DNA from: a bacterium
GTDB lineage: Bacteria; Verrucomicrobiota; Verrucomicrobiae; Opitutales; Opitutaceae
Direction: 5' to 3'
DNA: 23,867 bases
NCBI GenBank assembly: GCA_021780625.1
Contig: JAJXYI010000107.1
Span: 1-23,867, forward strand
The notes under the pieces: generated by a model
Told to the model about the DNA's origin: nothing
Database searches by the model: none
What the model saw: only the letters and a program-made list of their open reading frames with translations
Position numbers and translations under genes: made by a program
Shown here: piece after piece, positions 1 to 6,455 of the stretch
Numbering within the stretch: the first letter of the stretch is position 1
Layout of the letters: every line of letters starts with the position of its first letter

Positions 1-50
1 CCTGGTTGAATGAAAGATTAACAGGCCCTTTTGGATTCCAGCCAAGCGAC

Positions 51-100
51 CGCAAACATTAAGGTTTGACCCCTTGGAATCGGACCCCATGGAATCGGCC
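51..100 (+). repeat. Solo right end of the RayT-associated repeat
   Basis: Positions 51-73 match the right inverted repeat of the complete RayT element at 3267-3290 with one mismatch (AAACATT instead of AAATATT). The match continues into the outer flank: ACCCCATGGAATCGGCC at 84-100 against ACCCCATGAAATCGGCC at 3286-3302. A 15-bp unit (GACCCCTTGGAATCG, 68-82) is repeated directly at 83-97 with one change. Nothing upstream of 51 resembles the transposase C-terminus. This is therefore a solo end or remnant rather than a full element cut by the window edge. Confidence 0.8.
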
Positions 101-168
101 ACCAAGCTCTCAATTTTGCGGACAATGTAAGCGGCTTCCTCGGCGGGTTCGTTGAAGACGAGGGCAGA
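91..168 (-). pseudogene. Possible gene fragment on minus strand (helicase-like?)
   Basis: Read on the minus strand, 168 to 91 gives a short protein-like stretch (ALVFNEPAEEAAYIVRKIES, then LVADS). It has the acidic/hydrophobic rhythm of the segment in UvrD/PcrA-type helicases that precedes the 'ILYR' motif. A stop codon lies two codons upstream, there is no start, and the frame runs into the RayT repeat end. It is too short to identify securely. Chance coding resemblance is a real alternative. Confidence 0.2.
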
Positions 169-515
169 TCTTCAGGGGACAGGCGGAAAAATCGGCGCAG
201 GTTTCTCGGCTTTGGCTGTCATGTCCAGAGAATAGAGATTAAGTCGGTTGATAATGAATAGCTTGCGGAGTCAAATTGAAGGCATTGCGGCAGGCTTGAT
301 GCCTCAGGAAATGGAGCGGAGGCGGAAATTTTTTTAGACGGGCCATAAGATAATATTTATCAGTGAATTAAATTTAGTCATGGTGTGCCGGAGGTGGGTC
401 TGGGAGGGCTGGGCACGGAACTCTGCAAATCATCGGCAAGACTAACCCGCCGCACACAACCCTCGTGGGCCGGAAGATCCGGCTCACCCGATCAGAAACC
501 ACCGACGAAACCCGA
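101..515. other. Gene-poor stretch before the Ala-rich gene
   Basis: No convincing gene lies here apart from the doubtful minus-strand fragment. The sequence is less GC-rich than its surroundings, with an AT-rich patch at 326-375. GGGGACAGGC at 175-184 recurs in inverted orientation (GCCTGTCCCC) at 3352-3361, in both cases shortly downstream of a RayT right end. It may therefore be part of the same repeat family's surroundings. Confidence 0.5.
326..375 (+). promoter_or_regulatory. AT-rich patch, possible promoter
   Basis: This is the most AT-rich segment in the window. It contains GATAAT (349-354), one base from a consensus -10, but the hexamer 17 bp upstream (AAATTT) is a poor -35. If used, it would drive the alanine-rich gene with a leader of about 160 nt. 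This is a weak prediction based on composition only. Confidence 0.22.
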
Positions 516-521
516 ATGACC

Positions 522-1280
522 ATGAAAACCTATCGATCCCTCGCCGTCGCGGCCGGCGTCTGCGTTCTGCTGCCGCTCTCCCTCCATGCCCAGGCCATTC
601 ACGCCGCAACCGATGCGGTTGAAGCTGCGGATGCGGCTGAAGCCGCCCAGGCTGCAGCTCACGCGTCCGCTGCCGCCAGCGCCGCAGTCAACGCCACGAA
701 TGCGGCGAATGCCGCCAGTGCCGCGGTGAATGCCTCGCACGCCGCCGATGATGCGACGACAGCCGCTGCGACGGCTGCCAACGCCTCACACGCCGCAGCT
801 GTCGCGGCCCATGCGGCTGAATCCGCTGACGCGGCCGAAGCCGCGGAGTCTGCGGAATCCGCCGAAGCGGTGCGGGCGAGCGTCGCTGGACTGCCTCATG
901 CGGCCGTTGCGGCCAACGTCAATGCGCAGCAGGCCCTGGCCAAGGAGGCCGATGCGGATGAAGCGTCGGCCTCCAGCTCTGCCAAGGCCGAAGCCGAAGC
1001 CAATGAGCACACCGCCGCGGAAGCCGCGAAGGCTGCCGAGACTTCCGGCGACAAGGCGGCCGCGGATACCGACGCCGACTCTTCCGCCGACACGTCGGCG
1101 AATGTGAAGTCCTCCTCGGATGTCCAGGCGTCCAATCCGAACTCGAAGAAGGACATCAAGAGTGATGACAGGGTGAACGTGACGGGCCAGGCCCGTGCGA
1201 CGGCGGTCGCCAATTCTCACGCCGAGAAGGGCACCACTGAGGCCTCGGAAAACGAAAGTGCGAAGGTGGACGGCCGCTGA
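522..1280 (+). CDS. Exported alanine-rich coiled-coil-like protein
   Basis: No known family is recognised. Starting at ATG 522 (252 residues) the protein opens with a clear Sec signal peptide: MKTYRS, a hydrophobic core (LAVAAGVCVLLPLSL), then HAQA as the cleavage site. In-frame ATG 516 and GTG 465 would only add residues before the signal, so 522 is preferred. Mature residues to about 150 are dominated by Ala with regularly placed Asn, His, Ser, Asp and Glu (runs such as NASHAA, NAANAASAAVNASHAA). They have almost no aromatics and no proline until 'GLPHAA', as expected for an alanine-zipper helix. The last ~90 residues are Ser/Asp/Lys/Glu-rich and probably disordered. A periplasmic or envelope spacer or fibre, loosely like Lpp-type helices, is an inference. 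The beta-barrel gene follows 85 nt downstream on the same strand. No SD precedes the start. Confidence 0.75.
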   Translation: MKTYRSLAVAAGVCVLLPLSLHAQAIHAATDAVEAADAAEAAQAAAHASAAASAAVNATNAANAASAAVNASHAADDATTAAATAANASHAAAVAAHAAESADAAEAAESAESAEAVRASVAGLPHAAVAANVNAQQALAKEADADEASASSSAKAEAEANEHTAAEAAKAAETSGDKAAADTDADSSADTSANVKSSSDVQASNPNSKKDIKSDDRVNVTGQARATAVANSHAEKGTTEASENESAKVDGR

Positions 1281-1306
1281 GCCGCATCCGACCTGAGACC
1301 ATCCCT

Positions 1307-1338
1307 GGGGACGCGAGCAGTTTCATGCCCGCGTCTCC
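1307..1338 (+). terminator. Intergenic hairpin between Ala-rich and beta-barrel genes
   Basis: GGGGACGCG (1307-1315) pairs with CGCGTCTCC (1330-1338). This gives nine pairs, one of them G-U, around a 14-nt loop. No T-run follows, so it could be a terminator, a processing or stability hairpin between two co-transcribed genes, or an attenuator. Only the pairing is seen; the role is inferred. Confidence 0.35.
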
Positions 1339-1365
1339 GTACATCCACTTTTCTCCAAGACTTCA

Positions 1366-2136
1366 ATGTATTCCAAATCCCTCGCATGTGTCCTGCTGTC
1401 TCTCTCGACCGTCACCGCCGGCTTTGCCCAGAGCAAACCCCTACCGGCCCCGGCCGAGACCATCAAGCTCGACACCAGCCTTGTGTTTGCACGCGGCAAT
1501 TATGGCCTGCCGACCAACACCGACGTGACGATTGCGCTCGTCAACCCGACCTACAAATCGGGCGACTGGCGGGTGCAGGCGTCCATTCCGTTCGTTCACA
1601 TCAGCGGCCCCGCCACGGTTGTCGGAAGCACGGGAGGAGTGTACGTGAATCACTCGGCCTCGGGCTTGGGTGACGCCTCGCTGGCCGTCTTCCGAAAACT
1701 GGACTACGATTTGCAGGGCTGGACCTCGAGCGTGGGTGCGAAAGTGAAGTTTCCCACCGCGGACCAGAACAAGGGTCTTGGGACCGGCCAGACCGACGAG
1801 TCGGTCGAGGTCGACGTGCTCCGCCCTGGTGGTCCTGCCACACCGTTTGCCAACCTCGGTTATCAGCATCTCGGAAGCAGCGCCGCCTATCCGATGGAGA
1901 GTGGATTCTATGCGACCGCGGGATTTGCCGCGCCCATCGTGGCGGGCACCACCGGAGGCCTTGCGGCCAACTGGCGCCAGCGCACGGTCCGTGGCGGCAA
2001 GGAGGGCGTGGAGCTCATGGCCTTCGCCCAGCATGATCTGAACGGTGCGAACCACGTACAGGCGTTCGTGATGCACGGGTTCACCGACGCCAGCCCGACG
2101 CTGACGGTCGGACTGACCTACGGGCACACGTTTTGA
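1366..2136 (+). CDS. Outer-membrane beta-barrel protein, MetA-phenol-degradation/transporter-like
   Basis: A 256-residue protein with a Sec signal peptide (MYSKSLACVLLSLSTVTAGFAQ, cleavage after GFAQ). It continues as alternating hydrophobic/polar strands rich in Gly, Thr and Tyr (for example WRVQASIPFVHISGP, GWTSSVGAKVKFPT, HVQAFVMHGFTD) and ends in an aromatic (TVGLTYGHTF). The terminal Phe is the usual signal for BAM-assembled barrels. The pattern resembles the 'putative MetA-pathway of phenol degradation' (PF13557)/transporter-like barrel superfamily, for which no single substrate is established. It lies 85 nt after the alanine-rich gene, same strand, so the two may be co-expressed. The ATG at 1366 is the only one giving an intact signal peptide; there is no SD. 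Confidence 0.75.
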   Translation: MYSKSLACVLLSLSTVTAGFAQSKPLPAPAETIKLDTSLVFARGNYGLPTNTDVTIALVNPTYKSGDWRVQASIPFVHISGPATVVGSTGGVYVNHSASGLGDASLAVFRKLDYDLQGWTSSVGAKVKFPTADQNKGLGTGQTDESVEVDVLRPGGPATPFANLGYQHLGSSAAYPMESGFYATAGFAAPIVAGTTGGLAANWRQRTVRGGKEGVELMAFAQHDLNGANHVQAFVMHGFTDASPTLTVGLTYGHTF

Positions 2137-2141
2137 GTGAA

Positions 2142-2180
2142 CACAGGAAGCGGCGCCGCCGATGGCGCCGCCTGCCTGTG
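2142..2180 (+). terminator. Strong hairpin just after the beta-barrel gene
   Basis: The outer stem CACAGG (2142-2147) pairs with CCTGTG (2175-2180). The inner stem GCGGCGCC (2150-2157) pairs with GGCGCCGC (2164-2171) around a 6-nt loop. The structure begins five bases after the stop codon and is very GC-rich. It has no T-tract, so it is either a Rho-assisted or non-canonical terminator or a 3' stability structure. Confidence 0.5.
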
Positions 2181-2211
2181 GGGCGCGACAGCGGCTCACG
2201 CCCCCACTTCA

Positions 2212-2241
2212 CGGTCCGGCGCCCTGCGGGTCGCCGGACCG
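2212..2241. repeat. 10-bp perfect hairpin abutting the RayT element
   Basis: CGGTCCGGCG (2212-2221) is perfectly complementary to CGCCGGACCG (2232-2241), with a 10-nt loop that itself contains CCC...GGG. It ends two bases before the left inverted repeat of the RayT element. It may be a second transcription stop for the beta-barrel mRNA or the hairpin the transposase targeted. Hairpins also sit immediately before the other left ends at 6032 and 6089. Confidence 0.55.
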
Positions 2242-2243
2242 CA

Positions 2244-3290
2244 GGGGTCAAACCTTAATATTTGTGATCGACTGAGAACGGAGGCTTGGGCAGAAGGGAA
2301 GGACGATGGCGAGAAAACTGAGAATGGAATACCCTGGGGCGCTGTACCATGTGTATAGCCGGGGAAACTACCGGGACTACGTGTTTCGCGAGGAGGGAGC
2401 GCGGAAGGCGTTCCTGACCTGTCTGGAGGAGGCGTGCAAGCGGTCGCGTTGGGTGCTGCATGCGTACGTCCTGATGGGGAACCACTATCACCTGGCGCTG
2501 GAGACTCCGCGGGGGAATCTGGTGGAGGGGATGAAGTGGCTGCAGGCGACGTTTGCGAATCGATTCAATCGCTTCCGCTCGGGGAACGGGCACGTGTTCC
2601 AGGGACGTTATCATGCCAAGGTGCTGGAGAACGAGGCGGCGCTGGCAGCCGTGGCCCACTACATCCATCTCAATCCGGTGGAGGCGGGGGCGGCGACCGT
2701 GGAGCAGCTGGAAACACACCGGGACAGCAGCTTTGCGGCGCTGATGGATCCTAGCCTGCGCATGGACGGCCTGGAGGTGTCGGTCTTTCTGACCCACGCG
2801 GGAAAGTTCGCGGATACAAAGCGGGGGAGGGAGAGTTACCGCGGTTATTTGGCTTTCGTGGCGGCGGATGAGGACGAGAAGAAACGTTTGGAGTTCGACC
2901 ACGCCTGCCAGGGCTGGGCGATGGGAAGTGAAGCCTGGAAGCGGGCCTTGGTGAGAGATCACAAGGAAAAGCTCGGAGGGGAGGCCGGAAGCGAAGCCGA
3001 CATGCGGGAGGCGCGTGATCTGATGTGGCTGGCTCTGCTTGAAAAAGGTCTGAAGCGGCTGAAGCGCGGTCCGGAGGACGTGAAGCGGGACAGAAAATCG
3101 GCGGCGTGGAAAGTGGCGTTGGCCGCACAGCTTCGTTCGCTCGGACATGTGAAGAATGGCTGGCTGGCGAAGCACCTGAACATGGGTGCTCCCGCAGGCG
3201 TCAGCCGGTACCTGTCCGAATATGCCGCCGGCAAACGCGGTGACGTCGCAAAGCACCACGTTCGGATCGCAAATATTAAGGTTTGACCCC
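2244..3290 (+). mobile_element. Complete RayT (REP-associated transposase) element
   Basis: The element is bounded by a left repeat (2244-2267, GGGGTCAAACCTTAATATTT plus GTGA) and its inverted copy at 3267-3290, identical at 23 of 24 positions. It contains one intact transposase gene. The transposase stop codon lies inside the right repeat, so the last residues (NIKV) are encoded by repeat sequence. No target duplication is seen, as expected for HUH/Y1 enzymes. Related ends occur in this window at 51-73, 6032, 6089 and, degenerate, 6255. Confidence 0.85.
2306..3286 (+). CDS. rayT: REP-associated tyrosine transposase (RayT, Y1 HUH family)
   Basis: A 326-residue single-strand DNA transposase of the IS200-related Y1 family (PF01797-like). 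Visible signatures are the N-terminal 'YPGALYHVYSRGN' block (residues 9-21), the metal-binding HUH-type motif NHYH with His60 and His62, and the catalytic tyrosine candidate Tyr119 in 'HYIHLNPVEAG'. The C-terminal ~190 residues are Lys/Arg-rich and end with a helix-turn-helix-like stretch (NGWLAKHLNMGAPAGVSRYL) that may bind the repeat DNA. The ATG at 2306 has an AAGGGAAGGA Shine-Dalgarno 2-3 nt upstream of the start region and gives the standard MARKLRMEYPG start. All key residues are present and no frameshift is seen, so the gene is probably functional. A near-identical 5' fragment exists at 6151. Confidence 0.93.
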   Translation: MARKLRMEYPGALYHVYSRGNYRDYVFREEGARKAFLTCLEEACKRSRWVLHAYVLMGNHYHLALETPRGNLVEGMKWLQATFANRFNRFRSGNGHVFQGRYHAKVLENEAALAAVAHYIHLNPVEAGAATVEQLETHRDSSFAALMDPSLRMDGLEVSVFLTHAGKFADTKRGRESYRGYLAFVAADEDEKKRLEFDHACQGWAMGSEAWKRALVRDHKEKLGGEAGSEADMREARDLMWLALLEKGLKRLKRGPEDVKRDRKSAAWKVALAAQLRSLGHVKNGWLAKHLNMGAPAGVSRYLSEYAAGKRGDVAKHHVRIANIKV

Positions 3291-3449
3291 ATGAAATCGG
3301 CCGCGAAAGCAAGAGCCTGCCAGGAGCCGGTTTTCCCAGATGGCAGATTTAGCCTGTCCCCTTGAGGTGTCCTAGACGGAGCGAAGCACAGGGTGATGAC
3401 TGTGGGCGCCGTCGGGGGAGCGAGCAGGACCGGTTAATCGTTCGTCAAA

Positions 3450-3924
3450 AACCCGACAGCACGAGCATCACCCTTGATGGTAATACGAACGGGAACAGGA
3501 TCGACCAAGCGGTCTTTGACACCACGGGTACCGCCGTCCGCCCGACGAGTCACCTCGTGGATACGAACAACCTCACCGGCTACGCGCAGGGGCTCGGGGA
3601 AGGCAAGACCGCGTCGTCAGCGACGACCGCCAAGGTCTACAGCTACGGCGCCAGCGTGCTCATCGACGCGCAGTCGGTATCGGGAAGTTCGGCACAGACC
3701 CCACGCTTCGCCCTGACCGACTGCGGCGGCCCGGTCCACGGACCTGCCGACGAAACGGAGGCCATCACCGACTGCCACGACTACGACGCCTTTGGAGAAC
3801 TCAAGGCGACGTTGGGCACGACCGACAACGCGGGCGCGTGCAAGACCAGGAGCACGACGCGGATTCGGGCCCCTACCATCTACGCGCAAGGTGCCTGGAT
3901 CCGGACAGCGGTCGGTTCGGGTAA
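3450..3924 (+). pseudogene. Decayed RHS-repeat C-terminal core fragment
   Basis: From about 3450 the frame starting at 3362 reads as an eroded RHS core: 'DGNTNGNRIDQAVFDTTGT', 'HLVDTNNLTGYAQGLGE', 'KVYSYGASVLIDAQ', then 'CHDYDAFGELKATLGTTDN'. These correspond to the standard 'DANGNR', 'LVDTNNPTGYAQV', 'YTYG', 'YDAFGE' blocks. At about 3830-3850 the match jumps frame: 3850-3924 reads EHDADSGPYHLRARCLDPDS followed by GRFG-stop, the RHS hallmark 'GLYYLRARYYDPxxGRF'. Parent RHS proteins are large secreted or toxin-delivery proteins of over 1000 residues. Here only ~160 residues survive, with no start, a frameshift, and a stop where the Trp of 'GRFW' should be. The fragment lies between two RayT-derived regions. 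Confidence 0.8.
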
Positions 3925-4097
3925 ATCGAAGCGGAAATGCGACTGTTCCAGTTATGGAGAGCGGTCGCTTGTGGGGTGCCCACACCGATCGGGCACTGCC
4001 AGGCAGCATTACGCGACCGCCAATTACTACCTGGCCAACATCCTGAGATACTCCGAAAAGGCATGACCCGAAAGGCAGCAACCATGGATCACAACGA
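3925..4097 (+). other. Unassigned stretch after RHS remnant
   Basis: The frame open from 3362 continues to 4066 through this segment (HYATANYYLANILRYSEKA at its end). It no longer resembles RHS proteins and no other family is recognised. I treat it as non-coding leader of the downstream membrane-protein gene. ATG 4083 just upstream runs into a stop after five codons. Confidence 0.4.
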
Positions 4098-5963
4098 ATG
4101 AACGTCGACACGCTCGCAAAACTGGTTTCCGAGCTCCTCTTGCTCGGGGCAGCGACATGGCTGCCGGGACTCCTATTGCTTCGTTGCATGGGATTAAGGA
4201 GGCGTTTCGAGGATGCGGTCGCGGTGTCCATGGCGCTGAGCTTCAACCTTCTCCTCTTGCTGCAGGTCTTCGGGCTTGGGCTTCGGCTGGTTCCCATAGG
4301 CGAGGCCCTCGCCGTGTGCACGCTTGTGCTTTTCTTTTTCGCAAAACGCAGGACTTCGGAATCGACGCCTGCGGCCAAGGACGACGCGAAGGGGTTCCAG
4401 TGGATTTGGCTGCTCCCTGCGGTTCTCGGGGTGGGTGGTTTGCTGCTGCGCGCGAGCCTGGATCCCCTGTCCGGCTTCGACCACGTCTTTCGGTGGGACT
4501 TCCTTGCGCGGCAGATCCTCGTACACGGCAACATCAACTTCTATCCCGCAGTAACCGATCACGATTATGGCGCCTATGGGTGGCCTGACGGCATCGCTCC
4601 GCTGGTTCCCTTTCTCAACCTCCTTTGTTATCTGCCCTGGGGGAAGGCCCTGCCTGAAGCGTCACTTGCGAGAGTGCTGATTGAAACTTTCTGCCTGATG
4701 CTTGCCATAGGGAGACTCGCCACCGTGCTTGGTGGAGTGGGCGCGAGGTGGCGGGCCATCGCGCTTGCATCCTGCAGTGCCATTATGCTGTGGAGTGTGG
4801 CGATGGGACAGGAGACCGGCCTGACGGCTTTCTCGCTTGTGCTTCTGGTGTGTCACCTGTTGGAGGGGGAATCCGTCGGTGTGTTTTTTATGGCCGGACT
4901 CTGCGCGGGCCTCGGCGGTCTGGCGCGCGACTACGCCCTGGCGTGGATTCCGCTTGGATTGTTGATACTGCTCATCCTCGGCAAGTTTCGGAAGGGACTG
5001 GTCCCGTTCCTAGCGGGAGCCTGCCTTGTCGTGGCGCCCTGGTACCTGAGAAACTGGCTGCGCACGGGGAATCCACTCTGGCCGCATTCATTGTTTGGGC
5101 TCTTTCCAGGCGACAGAGCACTTGATGAGATCCAACGTATCATCGCTTCCCGATACGCACCCGGCGCGCCTGGTTCTTCGCTGCCTGCGGCGTTGGGCTG
5201 CCTGGCTCTGGGTGCCGGGTTCGTCCTTGTGGCGGGCCTCATGGCCATCAATGGACTAGCAAGACGACAGGCCCTCGCGCTCCTGGCTGCCCTCTTGTGC
5301 GTAGTCTCACTTTGGTTCATTTCGGTGAGCCTGACGGCCGGAGGGGAGGTTTATTCGCTACGGGTACTCTCGCCGGCGATCGCACTCAGTGCAGCGCTCG
5401 GCGGGGTTGTCCTGGCCAAGATACCGGACCGCCGCGTCTCTCTCGTCGCCGGGCTACTTTCACTCGTGGCTGCGGACGCCGCGCTCCGTTCCCTTTGGCT
5501 GCCGATAGTACCTTTTCCAGTCGCGACAAATTACCTCAGCCAAAATTGGCGGACCTTCAGTGCGAACATCGGGGCATATTATGCCGACCCCGTTTGGGAC
5601 AAACTCGTGCACATTGCCGACGGGCGGGGAATCTTTGTCGATCACCCCGCGTTACACGCGGCGGTGATTGAACACGGGGGGCGCGCCCTCACCTGGTTCA
5701 ATCCCTCCATGAGATTCCTGCTGGAGGACAATCCCGGCATGGAGGAGCCTGTCCGGCGGCTGCGGCAGCAGGGCGTCGTATTCGTGATCATGGGACGCGA
5801 CAACTTCATCACTGCCCGCCTGCGCAGCGAACACCGGCTTCTAGGCCGTTTGGACGTCGCTGCCCGCCGCGGGGAGATCCTTGGCTTGGATCTCTACGAC
5901 CTGAGAGAAGTGAACCTCGCAAACCAGCCGCAGCACGGCGGGAACCGGCATGCCGGCAGATGA
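4098..5963 (+). CDS. Polytopic GT-C-type glycosyltransferase (GT39/ArnT-like)
   Basis: A 621-residue integral membrane protein with roughly 11-13 hydrophobic helices in the first ~470 residues and a soluble C-terminal ~150 residues. It fits lipid-phosphosugar-dependent GT-C transferases. The first large loop carries acidic residues (LDPLSGFDHVFRWDFLARQI, Asp122 and Asp128), where these enzymes place the catalytic aspartate. A second loop has 'GLARDYALAW'. Residues 315-326 (WYLRNWLRTGNP) match the 'WYxRNxxxxGNP' block common in this superfamily. The donor would be a polyprenyl-phosphate sugar at the cytoplasmic membrane; the acceptor cannot be told. No other glycan-assembly genes are adjacent. 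It sits isolated between RHS and RayT debris. The ATG at 4098 is the first usable start; an earlier ATG at 4083 stops after five codons. Confidence 0.7.
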   Translation: MNVDTLAKLVSELLLLGAATWLPGLLLLRCMGLRRRFEDAVAVSMALSFNLLLLLQVFGLGLRLVPIGEALAVCTLVLFFFAKRRTSESTPAAKDDAKGFQWIWLLPAVLGVGGLLLRASLDPLSGFDHVFRWDFLARQILVHGNINFYPAVTDHDYGAYGWPDGIAPLVPFLNLLCYLPWGKALPEASLARVLIETFCLMLAIGRLATVLGGVGARWRAIALASCSAIMLWSVAMGQETGLTAFSLVLLVCHLLEGESVGVFFMAGLCAGLGGLARDYALAWIPLGLLILLILGKFRKGLVPFLAGACLVVAPWYLRNWLRTGNPLWPHSLFGLFPGDRALDEIQRIIASRYAPGAPGSSLPAALGCLALGAGFVLVAGLMAINGLARRQALALLAALLCVVSLWFISVSLTAGGEVYSLRVLSPAIALSAALGGVVLAKIPDRRVSLVAGLLSLVAADAALRSLWLPIVPFPVATNYLSQNWRTFSANIGAYYADPVWDKLVHIADGRGIFVDHPALHAAVIEHGGRALTWFNPSMRFLLEDNPGMEEPVRRLRQQGVVFVIMGRDNFITARLRSEHRLLGRLDVAARRGEILGLDLYDLREVNLANQPQHGGNRHAGR

Positions 5964-6017
5964 GAAATCACGGCTGGAACAGCCCCTCGGCTATGAACAC
6001 TCAGCGCGACCAAGGGG

Positions 6018-6030
6018 TCGGCCAAGCCGA
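6018..6030. repeat. Short hairpin before first left end
   Basis: TCGGC-CAA-GCCGA, a 5-bp stem ending one base before the left-end repeat at 6032. It is short and could be coincidental. It is listed because hairpins precede all three well-preserved left ends in the window. Confidence 0.35.
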
Positions 6031-6135
6031 AGGGGTCAAACCTTAATATTTGTGGTCGACTGAGAACGGAGGCTTGGGCCAAGCCGAAGGGGTCAAACCT
6101 TAATATTTGTGGTCGACTGAGAACGGAGGCTTGGG
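6022..6135 (+). repeat. Perfect 57-bp tandem duplication of the RayT left end
   Basis: Two identical 57-bp units (6022-6078 and 6079-6135) each begin CCAAGCCGAAGGGGTCAAAC and end GAACGGAGGCTTGGG. Each carries the full left-end repeat (6032 and 6089) plus the leader normally found between the repeat and the transposase start. The second unit continues directly into the truncated transposase gene. The junction makes a hairpin GGCTTGG-G-CCAAGCC (6071-6085). Complete identity suggests recent duplication. Confidence 0.9.
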
Positions 6136-6150
6136 CAGAAGGGAAGGACG

Positions 6151-6321
6151 ATGGCGAGAAAACTGAGAATAGAATACCCTGGGGCGCTGTACCATGTGTA
6201 TAGCCGGGGAAACGACCGGGATTACGTGTTTCGCGCGGTAGGGCGGGGCCGAGAGGGGCAAACCTTAGTGTTTGTGGACGTCGGGGGTGGAAGTGATTGG
6301 GCGGCAGGGGTGGCTCGGTAA
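6151..6321 (+). pseudogene. Truncated RayT transposase remnant
   Basis: The first 28 codons match the intact transposase at 2306 with only three base changes in 85 (Met7 to Ile, Tyr22 to Asp, one silent). Homology stops abruptly at 6235, after 'DYVFR'. The frame runs on through unrelated sequence and ends at TAA 6319-6321, giving 56 residues without the HUH motif or catalytic tyrosine. At 6255-6277 this tail crosses a degenerate third left-end copy (GGGGCAAACCTTAGTGTTTG plus TGG). The remnant therefore looks like a 5' fragment left by recombination or aborted transposition. Confidence 0.88.
6255..6277 (+). repeat. Degenerate left-end repeat copy
   Basis: GGGGCAAACCTTAGTGTTTG plus TGG aligns to the left-end repeat with one deleted T and two transitions. 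It immediately follows the breakpoint of the truncated transposase and has the same orientation as the other left ends. Confidence 0.6.
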
Positions 6322-6455
6322 CCGAGTGACCCCACCGCGGCCAAGCTAAGGCGACAGGGCGGGCTTTGCGTGCGACGGTAAATCGGCCACGTCGCATCGG
6401 CCATTGACCCGATGACATGGCTTTCTTGCTCTCGGCATTGCCTCTGGCGCGCTCC

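Noticed and set aside
175..184. GGGGACAGGC and its inverted copy at 3352-3361 as element ends
   Set aside because: Ten bases is too short to call; it is only noted as possibly belonging to the same repeat surroundings.
730..1220. Long overlapping frames on both strands within the Ala-rich gene
   Set aside because: Low-complexity GCN codons open several frames at once; only the frame with a signal peptide is protein-like.
2255..3292. 345-codon minus-strand frame opposite the transposase
   Set aside because: It is the antisense shadow of a well-supported HUH transposase gene and shows no family motifs.
6018..6321. CRISPR-like array from the repeated left ends
   Set aside because: The two units are directly adjacent with no spacers and are clearly transposon ends.
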